In this document: piece by piece, positions 36,501-47,078 of the stretch
How positions within the stretch are numbered: position 1 is the first letter of the stretch
Layout: each line of letters opens with the position of its first letter
NCBI GenBank assembly: GCA_905250115.1
Contig: CAJNOI010000013.1
Span: forward strand, 359,788 to 423,787
Length of the DNA: 64,000 nt
Direction of reading: 5' to 3'
Source: Adineta steineri
Lineage: Eukaryota; Rotifera; Eurotatoria; Adinetida; Adinetidae
Position numbers and translations under genes: made by a program
Notes under the pieces: generated by a model
What the model was told of the DNA's origin: nothing
Databases searched by the model: none
Seen by the model: the letters and a program-made list of their open reading frames with translations, nothing else

Positions 36501-37408
36501 ACATGGAATAGAATGCTTTTATCTTGTATAGAGATTTTTAATTTTTTTACCATCAGAGATTAATCAGACAGAAGAGAATTCCACAAGCAAAAACTAATTG
36601 AATCAAGCAAGTGTCATTGTCATACTGGCATTTCTTTCATCAACTTCATTTATGTTCAGAGTTTCCATCTGTAATCTTTTACATATATATACTTTTAACT
36701 ATTCTTGAGAATGTTTGTTTATTTATTTGAATTATTCAAGTATTGATAAAAATAGAGAAGCTCGTTTTCCATTTATTATATACCATATGACAAGCACAAT
36801 GTAATGCATCCCACCAGCAACAAAGAGAAAAAAGATCGAGGCCATCTAAAATCAGTCTAAAGGGCACTTTTACGATGAATGTCAACGTCAACTGTTTCTC
36901 TTTGTCTGCCTCGAATTGGTAGCATCAATATGCTATTTCGAGTGTGTCTAATAATTATTTCCTATATTTATTCGCTTTTCTCTAAATATTAGTTTTCATG
37001 ATCAAAAATACTCGTAATCGAAGAAAATTAGTACTAGATAGAACATTTTCAAATGCAAAGTTCAACAGCAATCAAGAAATAATCCAACAACGTAAGTATA
37101 TTGTTTAAAAGATGATAGTAATTGAAATACTTACAAGTATCATCATATCGACACATTCATCAATAAACTCAGTTAATTACATAAGTTTTCATAATATAAT
37201 TCAAACTTATAAACTCACCAGTTTATTCATAGACTAAAACAAATCAGTCGAAAAAAGAAAAAGAGAACTATTGGATTTTCTTTTTGTTCAAATACAAATA
37301 CAGTACAATTTTTTCTATCAAGTCAAATTAATTTTAAAAACATTATTCAAATAAAATACATCACTGTTAATTCGAATTTGCAATAATTGCAAATTATATT
37401 CACAAGTT
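33517..37408. other. 3.9-kb region without supported genes
   Basis: The first ~200 bases (33540-33720), upstream of histone H1, are rich in CA/GT and GA/TC tracts, including GTGTGCGCGCGCGAGAGAG, and probably belong to its promoter or leader. The rest is AT-rich with short frames of no recognisable content. No RNA gene was seen. Confidence 0.45.
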
Positions 37409-38144
37409 TCATATAATTAATATTAAAATAATTCTTAATAACATCATTGATAATGATGTCTGAATTAATGAGGATGATGATGATGATGGAATTATTTCTT
37501 GTTTATCTTGTTGTTGCATTTCTAGTGTTGAACGTAAAGCAAGTGAAAGATTACGTGTATTTTCTTTGAAAAAAAAAATATTACGATTAAATTTTCAAAA
37601 TATAAATCATTACCTATAACTTTAATATAGAATATTTTTGATATTGGTTTCAATGCTGTTACAACACAACTATAATAACCTTGATCAGCTAGATGAACTT
37701 GACGTATTTCTAAATTCCAATATTCCTGATTATCTTTCTCAATTAAATGTGTGAGATGATAACGAGTAAATGGTGTATATTTAAGTAAATCAACATATAA
37801 AAGATCAGTTATTTTACGAGTTTCATTTATAAAATTAACTCGAGACCATGTTACCTAAATTTAATGTTAAATTTGAAATTATTTTTTTTTTCTTATAAAC
37901 ATACATGTTGTCGATTTCTATTCTGTATAATACATGAAAGTTTTGCTGTATGATTAATATAAGTAATAATTTCATCTTGTGTTGAAATTATTTCTGGTTC
38001 GATATTGGCTGATATACCACTAACTAAAAAAGAAAATATTGCCTGAAGCTTTTAGAACGAAAACTTATACTTACAATATACAATGAAAAATAGAAGACAG
38101 ACAAATGTTTGTCCGATAAGAGTAATTTGCTGTTTATATTCCAT
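37409..38144 (-). CDS. Small surface protein with one immunoglobulin domain
   Basis: Four exons (38144-38075, 38023-37905, 37854-37614, 37563-37409) encode 194 residues. A signal or anchor sequence (TFVCLLFFIVYC) opens the protein. A V/I-set immunoglobulin domain follows, with first Cys in TAKLSCIIQN, the core Trp in HVTWSRV and the second Cys in LADQGYYSCVVTA (canonical DxGxYxC). After a Ser-rich stalk the protein ends in a short hydrophobic helix, LLRIILILII, with nothing after it, as in GPI-anchored or tail-anchored molecules. The layout resembles the Dpr/lachesin/IgLON kind of neuronal adhesion proteins, but with only one domain; the assignment to a subfamily is open. Introns are 50-60 bases. 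Confidence 0.75.
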
Positions 38145-39678
38145 TAAATAAATGAGAAAAAAAAGTTTAATTGAACATGTTCTTTTTTTGGTTAAATAAT
38201 TATCAAATGAATTTCATCTAGAATAAAAGAAGAAGTAGAAGGATATTCTTCATAGTTACTGTTTAGAGTAATAGGAGAATAAAGAAACATTGATAGTTTA
38301 AAGAAGAGTCAGATTTCTTTCTTTCTTTCGGATGAGTTCAACCGCAGAAAGAGAGAATGAAGAATAATTATTCAATAGTCATAATAATGTACCTGAATAC
38401 TTACGAGACAAATCAATTATTATCACGTGTTGATAGATGTATTTCACTAAGTTTTCTTTTGAGAATGTATATATATATATATATATATGTATTCCGATTC
38501 TTATCTCAATGGTGAGTATAACGAGCCCTTCCAGTCAGTCATTTAGACATCTATATGCATGTCTTATCATGTATTTCTTTTCGCCTCAATTCATTACAAT
38601 GATCACGCAATTCTCATTCTATATACATGTTGTATATAGAGTGAATGTGTCGATGACGATACATTTCATAGGTTGTCTATCCACTTAAGTGTAATCATCT
38701 ATCGTTTCATCTACAAAAAAACCAAACATAAATTCGAATAGAATAGAATAATCACTAGGGATTCAAATCTTTTCTTTTTCTATATTAAATATGTATCTTA
38801 ATGAACAAAATAAAGTAGAGAAAGTCAATTTCTTAAATATAGACTAGCTAACTATATCTGATACATCGCAAATTGAATAATCATTGATGATTATATCATT
38901 CACTTGTATCGTTCTTCTATCTTTTAGTATAAGTGATAGAAGATCATCTAATTTTTTATTATCAAGATAATGTTTATTTAGACTTGATTATTGATTTTCT
39001 ACTACTACTACTACTATACTACTACTTAGTAGAATCTAACAAATCATCATTGACATACTGAGTCATGGAATAAGATATGAAAGAATAAAATTGCAAAGAA
39101 AACAGTTGTTGATGCTAACATCATTGTAGCGCGGCGATTGAAAGGATTCATTATAGTAGGATTATTCTATACTGATAGTATACAGATGAATAAGAGAAAA
39201 GAAGAAGAAGAAGAAGACGAAGAAGAAAAAAAGTAATTTCACATATTATGCTATTAAGATGAAATAAAATAAGAAAAACGGAAAGTAACGGTTGATGTAG
39301 TGATTCTTAAAAGTATAATATATATATATATATGGGACACAATCTGACGCCTTTGAAGTTGATCGAAATATAAAAAGAAATTTATAACGTAAACATTGAT
39401 CAATCTATGATGACATCGAGTGTGCAATCAATCCGTTGAATCAAGTTCTTCTGTCATATACTATTTCCAATAATTCTCTAAAACATATTTTCATCAATAT
39501 ATATTTCGAGTGGTTAGGCGAGAAGAAATAGATGGCAAAGCCGCACTAAATCCGACAAAGAAAGAAAGAAATCAACATACCCCAAAGATTTATTTGGCAT
39601 TGATTATGACTATTCAATCTTAAGTATATGAACAATGTTACTTGCTCGAAATTTAACATGATTTTTTTTCTTTTTTTT

Positions 39679-39688
39679 NNNNNNNNNN
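39679..39688. other. Assembly gap (10 N)
   Basis: Ten unknown bases sit between a T-run with one C and an AAAAGAAAAAG tract. The run of ten may be a placeholder for a gap of unknown size. Confidence 0.95.
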
Positions 39689-42291
39689 AAAAGAAAAAGA
39701 AAATTTGGCATCATATTACATCAACATCACTGACGAGTTAAATAATATGTTTCCGACAGTCATAGGAACTACAGTATCATTATCATAAACAAAGAATACA
39801 AGGTTAATTGTGGATAGATGTGCTAAATGAAAGAACTAACAATGAGTTTTTCTCCTCAAGACCTTAGAAAATTCAACGATGCATATCATGCGTACAATCA
39901 ACGGAAATGAAAGCGATTTTATGTGACTTTAATAGTAAAAAATAGGAACATAATGTCAACGAAGAGAAAATACCTAACGTGCTTTACATCCGTTTCCTGC
40001 TACCATACAGACATCTTAGACCTTTTTTTTTATGATTTATATATTACATATCGGTCAGTGCACAAAGGAATCAGAAATGGATTGATATGTCGTTATTAAA
40101 AGATGTGATTTCTTCTTCTTTCATACTCTTATTTGATGATTAATGAAGCGGACAAGGAAATCAGAATAGACGAGAGAACAACAACATTAAAATAGACGAG
40201 TAATTCATACAATCCTGTTTTGAGTAAAAATGAAAGGCGGAATTGAGTTTATTGTTCGATGACGATCATATTTTTCCGATATATATATCAAAGACGTCGC
40301 CTATGCTTTTTCTATCAATATTATGATTTCATACTCTATTTAAAATTCGTTACATATTCCGCCTTGAGCTATTCAAATGTATTTCTGATCAATAACTAAC
40401 AAAAAAAAATCGGAAAAGATCTATCAGAATAAATTCTTCTTTACAAATCAGAATTATTTTTAATGTTGTTGTCAACATAAAAAACGATATTTCGATCGAT
40501 TTAGTGTGAGTGCAGGAAACGGCAATAGTATTAAAGACATACGATTACGTTTCGATGCCGTTTATGAAGGTCAATTGTGAAACTATTATTTGTTTGGAAA
40601 AAAATATTTTGACGTGATAAATACTTTTTCTTACTCATAAAAGTTATTAAAATGGTAACACATACCGTTCCCTAAACTTATTAGAAAAATACGAATTAAT
40701 ATACATAAGACAAAGTTGTTAGAATTTGATTTGAATGCGCGATTAAATATCTATGTCATCGTATTAATATAAAGAAGAAAAAATCAATAAATTTTCGATT
40801 TGGACAGAACTAATTTGACCACACATACATCTAATCGATGTAAATATTTCATTATTCTCGATAATGAACAGTTTCTTTTTGCAGTCCCTATAGTTTCAAT
40901 AACTTCTCTCATGTGACAACATATGGAAGTTTTTTCTCACTTCTTTCCTTTTTTTTTTTTACTAATAACTTTTACAGTATGAAGAAGTACACCTTCTATA
41001 TAAATCGATTATTGTATGAAGAAATGAATGAAATTGGGATGTAGACTTACTCCAAAATTAATGAGTTAAAATTGAATTTAACTATATTGATATTATTCTA
41101 ATGATATATATGTGGAATGGGTATTTTTAATTCTTGTTTTGTAAAAAAACATGATATTTATAGGCGGTTTAAGATACTTATTAACGTGTTATTATCTGCG
41201 TTTCTTCGAAAGGCATCAAAATACGTCAATAACTTTTGAAAGAAATGATACTCGATGCAAAACACTATCGGTGATTTGAAAGAATTATAGATAGTTATGT
41301 AGAAAACAATGAAATAGAGAATAGTTTAAACATTATGGAAACAAAGTCAAATGTAAAATTTGAACTTACTATATTTTATAACGAATGGTTGTGATAAAAA
41401 TAAAATTAATAGAAAAAAAAATATTAAAGTATATTTTTTTTTAAATTTAAAATGTCTCCAAGGTTTAATATACATAATATGAAAAACACAATCAGGAAAT
41501 AGAAGAAAAAAAAGAATAGTTTTAAATTTTGCAAAACGTACTTTATATATATATGTAAATGTGTTGTGAATTAATTCACTATAGTTACATTGTTTAATTA
41601 TTCTTTTTCATATTTTTTTTATCTACATTGAGTGTCTATATTAATACTTTTTTCTACTCAATAAAATTACAATAGACTTCTCATTACTAGTAAGAGAAGA
41701 AACGTGATAATTAGTATAAAATATGTATATGAAAATAACTTAGGGATAAAAGACTTCTTTTTTTGTATCTATAAGCATAAATTATGACATAGTAATTATA
41801 GGATAGTTTTTTTATGTAAGTTGATAGATAGTCTTTATGATCCTATGCCTAAATAGTTATTTGTAATATGTTACAGAAACTTTTTTGCTCTTTTGATGTG
41901 CTTTAAAATAACGAAGGTGATATCTTTATACACATGGATTCTTTTTGTATATGACAACAAACGAAAAATTTTTATAAAGAGTTACGAAGAAAAAGGTTAA
42001 TGTCGATATTATTTGTTATTGAAATTCTCTTGTTGATTAAGGCAAATGAGAGAAACCAAAATGTTTTTTTATTCATCTATTATTAGGTTTGCTGTTGAAT
42101 ACGTTCCCATTTATCGTATCGTGAGATAAGATTGGCCTATTGAATATCGAAAAAAATGTAAAATGAGTATAGTTGATAAGAATCTATACAAAAAAATCAA
42201 CATGACGTGAATACACGCATTTTTTTATTGTTATTCACATCGGTCATATCATTAATAATTTGAGGAAACTGGTAACTACAATTTTTTCTTG

Positions 42292-42300
42292 TTTATAAAA
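42292..42300 (+). promoter_or_regulatory. TATA-box-like element of the ADP-ribosyltransferase gene
   Basis: TTTATAAAA lies 42 bases upstream of the ATG at 42342, leaving room for a short leader of 10-20 bases. It is placed where a core promoter should be, but AT-rich background makes chance matches common. Confidence 0.35.
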
Positions 42301-42341
42301 CGAAAAGCAAGATATTCAACTTACGAACACTACACAAGAAA

Positions 42342-44672
42342 ATGTCAGATAAATATACAAGCATACCCATACACCGACCACGTGTTCGTACAACGAAAAC
42401 TTTTCTGCTAGTTTGGTTGCACAATAGCACTGACACGGTCAACAATAACGATTATCAGAATATTATTATAGAATTACAGCAAGCAGTTAGTGGAGTTCAT
42501 AGATTTACTGACGCTGATGAAATGGTTGATTTTATAACTGATGTTGCAGAAGAGCCAATAGTCCTGATTTTATCCGAAGTATTCGTTCAAACAATGATTT
42601 CAGTTGCTCATGAAATACCTCAAGTTGAATGTGTCTATATTCTCAATGAAAACAACGTACAGTGTGAACAATGGTCAAATAAATGGCGAAAAATGAAAGG
42701 CATTTATAGTGATATTAAATCTATTGGTGAAGCACTCATAGAGACTTCAAAAATTTATAATCAAGATGCGATATCTATCAGCTTCATATGTGCATGTGAG
42801 GAAGCTTCAGACAAAAATCTAAATCAACTCGAATCGTCATTTATGTATACTAAAATAATCACAGAGATCTTGTTTACTATCGATTTTGATAGACAACACA
42901 TTGAAGAATTTTTTGCATACTGTGATGGCATCAGCACCGTTCGACCGAGAGATATTGAAATGTTGAGGAACGAATATCATCTCCACTCGCCTATCTGGTG
43001 GTATACACATCCTTGTGGTCTCCATAATTTACTTAATTATGCAATACGTGTCATGGATGCCGAGGTTATGATAAGAATCGGCTTCTTCATGCGAGATCTT
43101 CACCAAAATATTACTCATCTTCATTCACAACAATATCCGAATTATAATCGCTCGTCTTCATTCGTTGTATATCGTGGACAAGGTTTAGCGCGTGCTGATT
43201 TCGAAAAATTGATCAAATCAAAAGGTGGATTATTATCATTTAATAGTTTTTTGTCTACTAGTAAAAGCCTGGACGTAACTTTAATCTTTGCTGAGACTTC
43301 TGCCTCCACGCCAAATATGGTAGGAATCTTGTTCGTCATGTCGATCGATCCATCCATATTGTCGACGCCATTCGCCGACATTACTGAGATCTCTTTTTTC
43401 AGAGTTGAAGAGGAGATTCTCTTTTCTATGCATTCTATATTTCGTATTCATGACATTAAGCAACTAGGTATAAATGATAATCTCTATCAAGTGAATCTAA
43501 TACTAACCAGTGAAACTGATCCAGATCTTCATACGCTATCTGAACATATCCGAACTAATTCATTTCCACATAAAACAGGATGGTATCGATTAGGAAATTT
43601 ATTAATTCAAATTGGTCAATTCAATTATGCTCAAGAACTGTTCAAAGTCATGCTAAATCAGACACAAGAAAGAAACGGCAGATTGCAAGAATCCTGGACT
43701 CCATGGGACTTCAGGACTCCAGGGTTCCAAAAATCTGGTACTCCGAGGACTTCACGGGACTTCGAAACCCTGAAATCCAAGACTCCAAAAGACTCCAAAA
43801 GACTTCACAAGACTTCAAAGGACTCACCAGAACTCCAAAGGACTTCGAGGGACTACGTGACTCCGGAGTCCAAGATTTCGATGAACTTCAAAAAGGACTC
43901 CAAGGAACTCCATGACTCTGGAGTTCAGAATTCCGAGGGACTTCCAAAAGAACTCCAAGGGACCCCCATCAACCGTTCATCCCTTGATCAGACATCCAAT
44001 GAACATGAAAAAGCAAATATTTACCATATGTTGGGAATCATAAAATATGAATTAGGAGACTATATCAATGCAATAGAATTCTATGAAAAATCAATCGAGA
44101 TCAATCGAAAACTTCTTCCTCGAACTCATCTCGATTTAGCTGCTTCTTATAGAAATTTAGGTATTGTATATGACAAAATGGCTAAACATTCGATAAATCA
44201 TCCATTGAAAGAAAAACCAATTGAAACCATTATTGCGTTCAATGATCTTCCATTTTCTACTTCCGATTCCGATAGCAACAACGATCTAATTAGTGACAGT
44301 ATGGATGATTACTCAAAGGCAGTCTTGTCATTCGAAAATGCACTTATAGTCTTACAACAAACTTTTCCACCAGATGATCTAATTCTAGTGACATTCTATG
44401 AACTCTATGGAACTGTCTATGAGAAATTAGGTGACTATCACAAAGCTCTTTCACTTCACAAACGTGCTCTTGAAATTAAACAAAAACATCTTCCATCAAA
44501 TCATCCTTCTCTAGCAACTTCTTATGCAAACCATGGTACTGCATATGAACAAATGGGTGATATACCAACAGCACGTTCATTCTATCGACGTGCTCTTGAT
44601 ATTGGACAACGCTCACTGCCTTCGAATCATCCAGACCTTCGTAGATTTAGAGAAATGGTTGGAAATGATTAA
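42342..44672 (+). CDS. NAD:arginine ADP-ribosyltransferase with TPR repeats, single exon
   Basis: A 776-residue intronless frame in four parts. Residues 20-150 form an alpha/beta domain (FLLVWLHN, EPIVLILSEV, QVECVYILNENN) resembling a TIR/receiver-like fold of unknown role. Residues ~180-390 are an R-S-E class ADP-ribosyltransferase: Arg278 in VVYRGQG, Ser-Thr-Ser at 305-307 in FLSTSK, and Glu356/Glu358 in RVEEEILF, the ExE motif. Residues ~445-545 are a low-complexity insert of 10-base repeats (see separate entry). Residues ~575-770 carry three or more tetratricopeptide repeats of kinesin-light-chain type (GDYINAIEFYEKSIEIN, GDYHKALSLHKRALEIK, GDIPTARSFYRRALDIG). The enzyme would transfer ADP-ribose to arginine on proteins selected by the TPRs. 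No signal peptide. All catalytic residues are present, so it may be active. Confidence 0.9.
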   Translation: MSDKYTSIPIHRPRVRTTKTFLLVWLHNSTDTVNNNDYQNIIIELQQAVSGVHRFTDADEMVDFITDVAEEPIVLILSEVFVQTMISVAHEIPQVECVYILNENNVQCEQWSNKWRKMKGIYSDIKSIGEALIETSKIYNQDAISISFICACEEASDKNLNQLESSFMYTKIITEILFTIDFDRQHIEEFFAYCDGISTVRPRDIEMLRNEYHLHSPIWWYTHPCGLHNLLNYAIRVMDAEVMIRIGFFMRDLHQNITHLHSQQYPNYNRSSSFVVYRGQGLARADFEKLIKSKGGLLSFNSFLSTSKSLDVTLIFAETSASTPNMVGILFVMSIDPSILSTPFADITEISFFRVEEEILFSMHSIFRIHDIKQLGINDNLYQVNLILTSETDPDLHTLSEHIRTNSFPHKTGWYRLGNLLIQIGQFNYAQELFKVMLNQTQERNGRLQESWTPWDFRTPGFQKSGTPRTSRDFETLKSKTPKDSKRLHKTSKDSPELQRTSRDYVTPESKISMNFKKDSKELHDSGVQNSEGLPKELQGTPINRSSLDQTSNEHEKANIYHMLGIIKYELGDYINAIEFYEKSIEINRKLLPRTHLDLAASYRNLGIVYDKMAKHSINHPLKEKPIETIIAFNDLPFSTSDSDSNNDLISDSMDDYSKAVLSFENALIVLQQTFPPDDLILVTFYELYGTVYEKLGDYHKALSLHKRALEIKQKHLPSNHPSLATSYANHGTAYEQMGDIPTARSFYRRALDIGQRSLPSNHPDLRRFREMVGND
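43690..43975 (+). repeat. Degenerate 10-base tandem repeat inside the ART/TPR coding sequence
   Basis: Between the catalytic domain and the TPRs, units close to GACTCCAAAG recur every ten bases. They are clearest from 43781 to 43860, where eight units follow one another without gaps. Because ten is not a multiple of three, three units make a 30-base, ten-residue protein period (TPKDSKRLHK then TSKDSPELQR then TSRDYVTPES). The forward frame one base on also stays open through it (43580-43915). It is locally richer in G+C than the rest of the gene. Confidence 0.9.
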
Positions 44673-47078
44673 CAATAAACACATTTGAAGCGAAATTATA
44701 CAGCTGACTTTAGTTTAATAGTTACACATAGAACTTGTTGAGTAAGACATTATGAATTATTTTCTTTGATTTACTTTTATTTTTTTCAAATTCTTAACAT
44801 TTGCTCACTCTTATATTGTTAAATTGACAATAATAAATTTTTATCATATACTCCTTCGATTTAAAATGATTTCTATAAAATAAAATTGATAGAATGTTGT
44901 TTATTAAAACGCGATAGATAGATAAAAGTATCTGTAAGGACTGGCATTGTGGTTATGTCCTATCGAAAGATCGAATTAATACTGTTTAGAATCGTTTCAT
45001 TTCCATTACGTATGAAAAAATATAAATGAAGAAGAATATATGTAGTTTTTTACTGATCGTTTTTCATCCCCAGTACTGCTTACATGTTCATGTTAACTGA
45101 TCGAGTTTTGATAAAAATATTTCAGTCATATAAACTATTTCAATAAGTCTGAATTACATTAACATCTTTGTAAATCAATTATCGACATTTGTTTTTGATT
45201 CTCAAATGAATTGTGTGATAATTTGCTATTAAATATGTTAATTATATTAATAAAACATCATATATAGTTTAAGTAATAGAAATAAAACGTTAGGGATTAC
45301 AAAAAATATAATTCAGTCTATTACAAGAAGATAAACTTGTCGTTTAATGTAGCTATCTTTTTCTTGAAAAACTATTTTTTGTGCTTCTTAATATGAAAGA
45401 CAAGATTAATATAATCGTAGCATAAAAAAAAGACTTATTTTGCAATATAGTGATGGTTGTATTTCTGTAATAACAACATCTCGTAATTGAGAGGTTGCAG
45501 AGTACCGAACTTTATCAACATGTGACCTTTCCTATGACACTTTTAGTAATCTAATTTATTTGATTCTATTTTGTGATCATATATCTCCTCCTCTATACTA
45601 TGATGAATGTTTTTTAAATACATGCACTTGCTATATTTCCATTGTAGATCAAGAGTAATATGTTTAATATATGAGATATTTAATTTCACGATTACCACTT
45701 TTGTTATTGAAAACAGATAGATCAGAACTCCAAAAGTCTGTAAAGTACTCTTACTTACGATCCAAACTCTCGCTAAAGTGATGTACTCTCTTACAGCTAA
45801 GAAAGGAAGTTAAAAGTTTGAATCCTTCCTGCATAGGAAACGAAAAATATACGACTTGTCTATTGAATCAGTCATATACATAGACAATTGAAGCAGTAAT
45901 TCAACATAACTCCACTTTATTTAACTTGTTTTATGCAAATGTAAAATCTGTCAATTTATTTTCTAATCAATCACAAATCAATATCATATATTCTATAAAT
46001 TTCCTGAATTTATATTCAATTATGTTCTATATATTTAATTTTATATCTATTCTTCATCTTTATTTCGTGATAGTAATCAAATGACTTTTTTTCAATACTC
46101 ATTGATTATAATGAATGCATTGATTTCATGTAAAAAATTAAATATTAATTATTATAAAGCATGCTCATCATCCACAATACAGCTTTGACATATTTATTTG
46201 CTTATAAACTAATCGCGAACACGAAGCAACATCAACAAGAAACAAAAAAAAAGAGAAAAAAGACACAAAATTCGAATGCAATGAGCACACTGAAACATCA
46301 AACACGCATAAACGTTGAACTTGAGCAAGAACAAACGAAAAAGAAAGAAAGAAAGAAAGAAAAAAGAAGATAAAATAAGTAAGGCTGATGTTATGAATAT
46401 CTAGAGAAAGAAAAAGAACTTATTTTTGTACCGATGTATCATTTATCGTAAAACGCACGATTAATAATATCGAGAAGAGAGAATTAATATAATTTTTATG
46501 TCCGGGGAATGTATCGTAACTCGAACAATAAGTATTTTCTTTTCATTTTTCTCTTAGATGACAAACATTCGCGAAAAGAAATAAGATAATAATATTCTCT
46601 GACTTTTGATTGTCATTGTCAGAGAGTGAGAGAGAGAAATACACAGACAGAAGAAGAAAAAAAAATAAAGAACACAACAGCAAAAAAAAAGAAATACTGT
46701 TAAGAAAAAAAAAAGAAGATTTGTTTTGTTTAAAGCTCTTTCGAAATATACACACATACACAAAAGATAGAACTAATCTAACATACATAAACGAGAAACG
46801 TGTTTTTTTTTCAAGCACTTTATACTGTTAGAGACGAAAGAGAGCGAGAATATGAGTAGATAGGTACATATATGATGAATTGCTTAATGATCATTCTTTG
46901 ACATAGATGATACTATTATCGATTTTCCTATGTGCGTGTATATGTGATTAAGATGTTTTATAAAGAAAAGATAGAGAGAAAAAAAAGCAAGATAAAAAGA
47001 GAATTAGATCAGACACGATTTTCTTCGTTTAATGATTTTATTTTTGATGTATCTGTACTATTTCCAGTTCCATGTCGG
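44673..47078. other. 2.4-kb convergent spacer
   Basis: AT-rich sequence between the ADP-ribosyltransferase and ammonium-transporter genes, with purine-rich simple sequence such as (AAAG)n at about 46340-46365 and (GA)n at 46620-46636. No gene, RNA or element with clear ends is seen. Confidence 0.45.

Larger units (their letters stand above)
38145..42341. other. 4.2-kb region without supported genes, with an assembly gap
   Basis: AT-rich sequence with a TA run at 38467-38487, a GAA-rich tract at about 39196-39232 and ten Ns at 39679-39688. Nothing here looks like an exon of a known gene. Missing sequence at the gap cannot be judged. Confidence 0.45.

Noticed and set aside
43580..43915. Second open frame inside the ADP-ribosyltransferase gene
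   Set aside because: It results from the 10-base repeat, which stays open in more than one frame; the main frame carries the conserved domains on both sides.
45740..45850. tRNA-like string AGTTTGAATCCTTCCT
   Set aside because: The flanking bases do not form a T-arm or acceptor stem, and no D-arm or anticodon arm fits.
46543..46831. Overlapping low-complexity frames on both strands
   Set aside because: They come from purine and pyrimidine simple sequence, with no start context, splice structure or recognisable domain.
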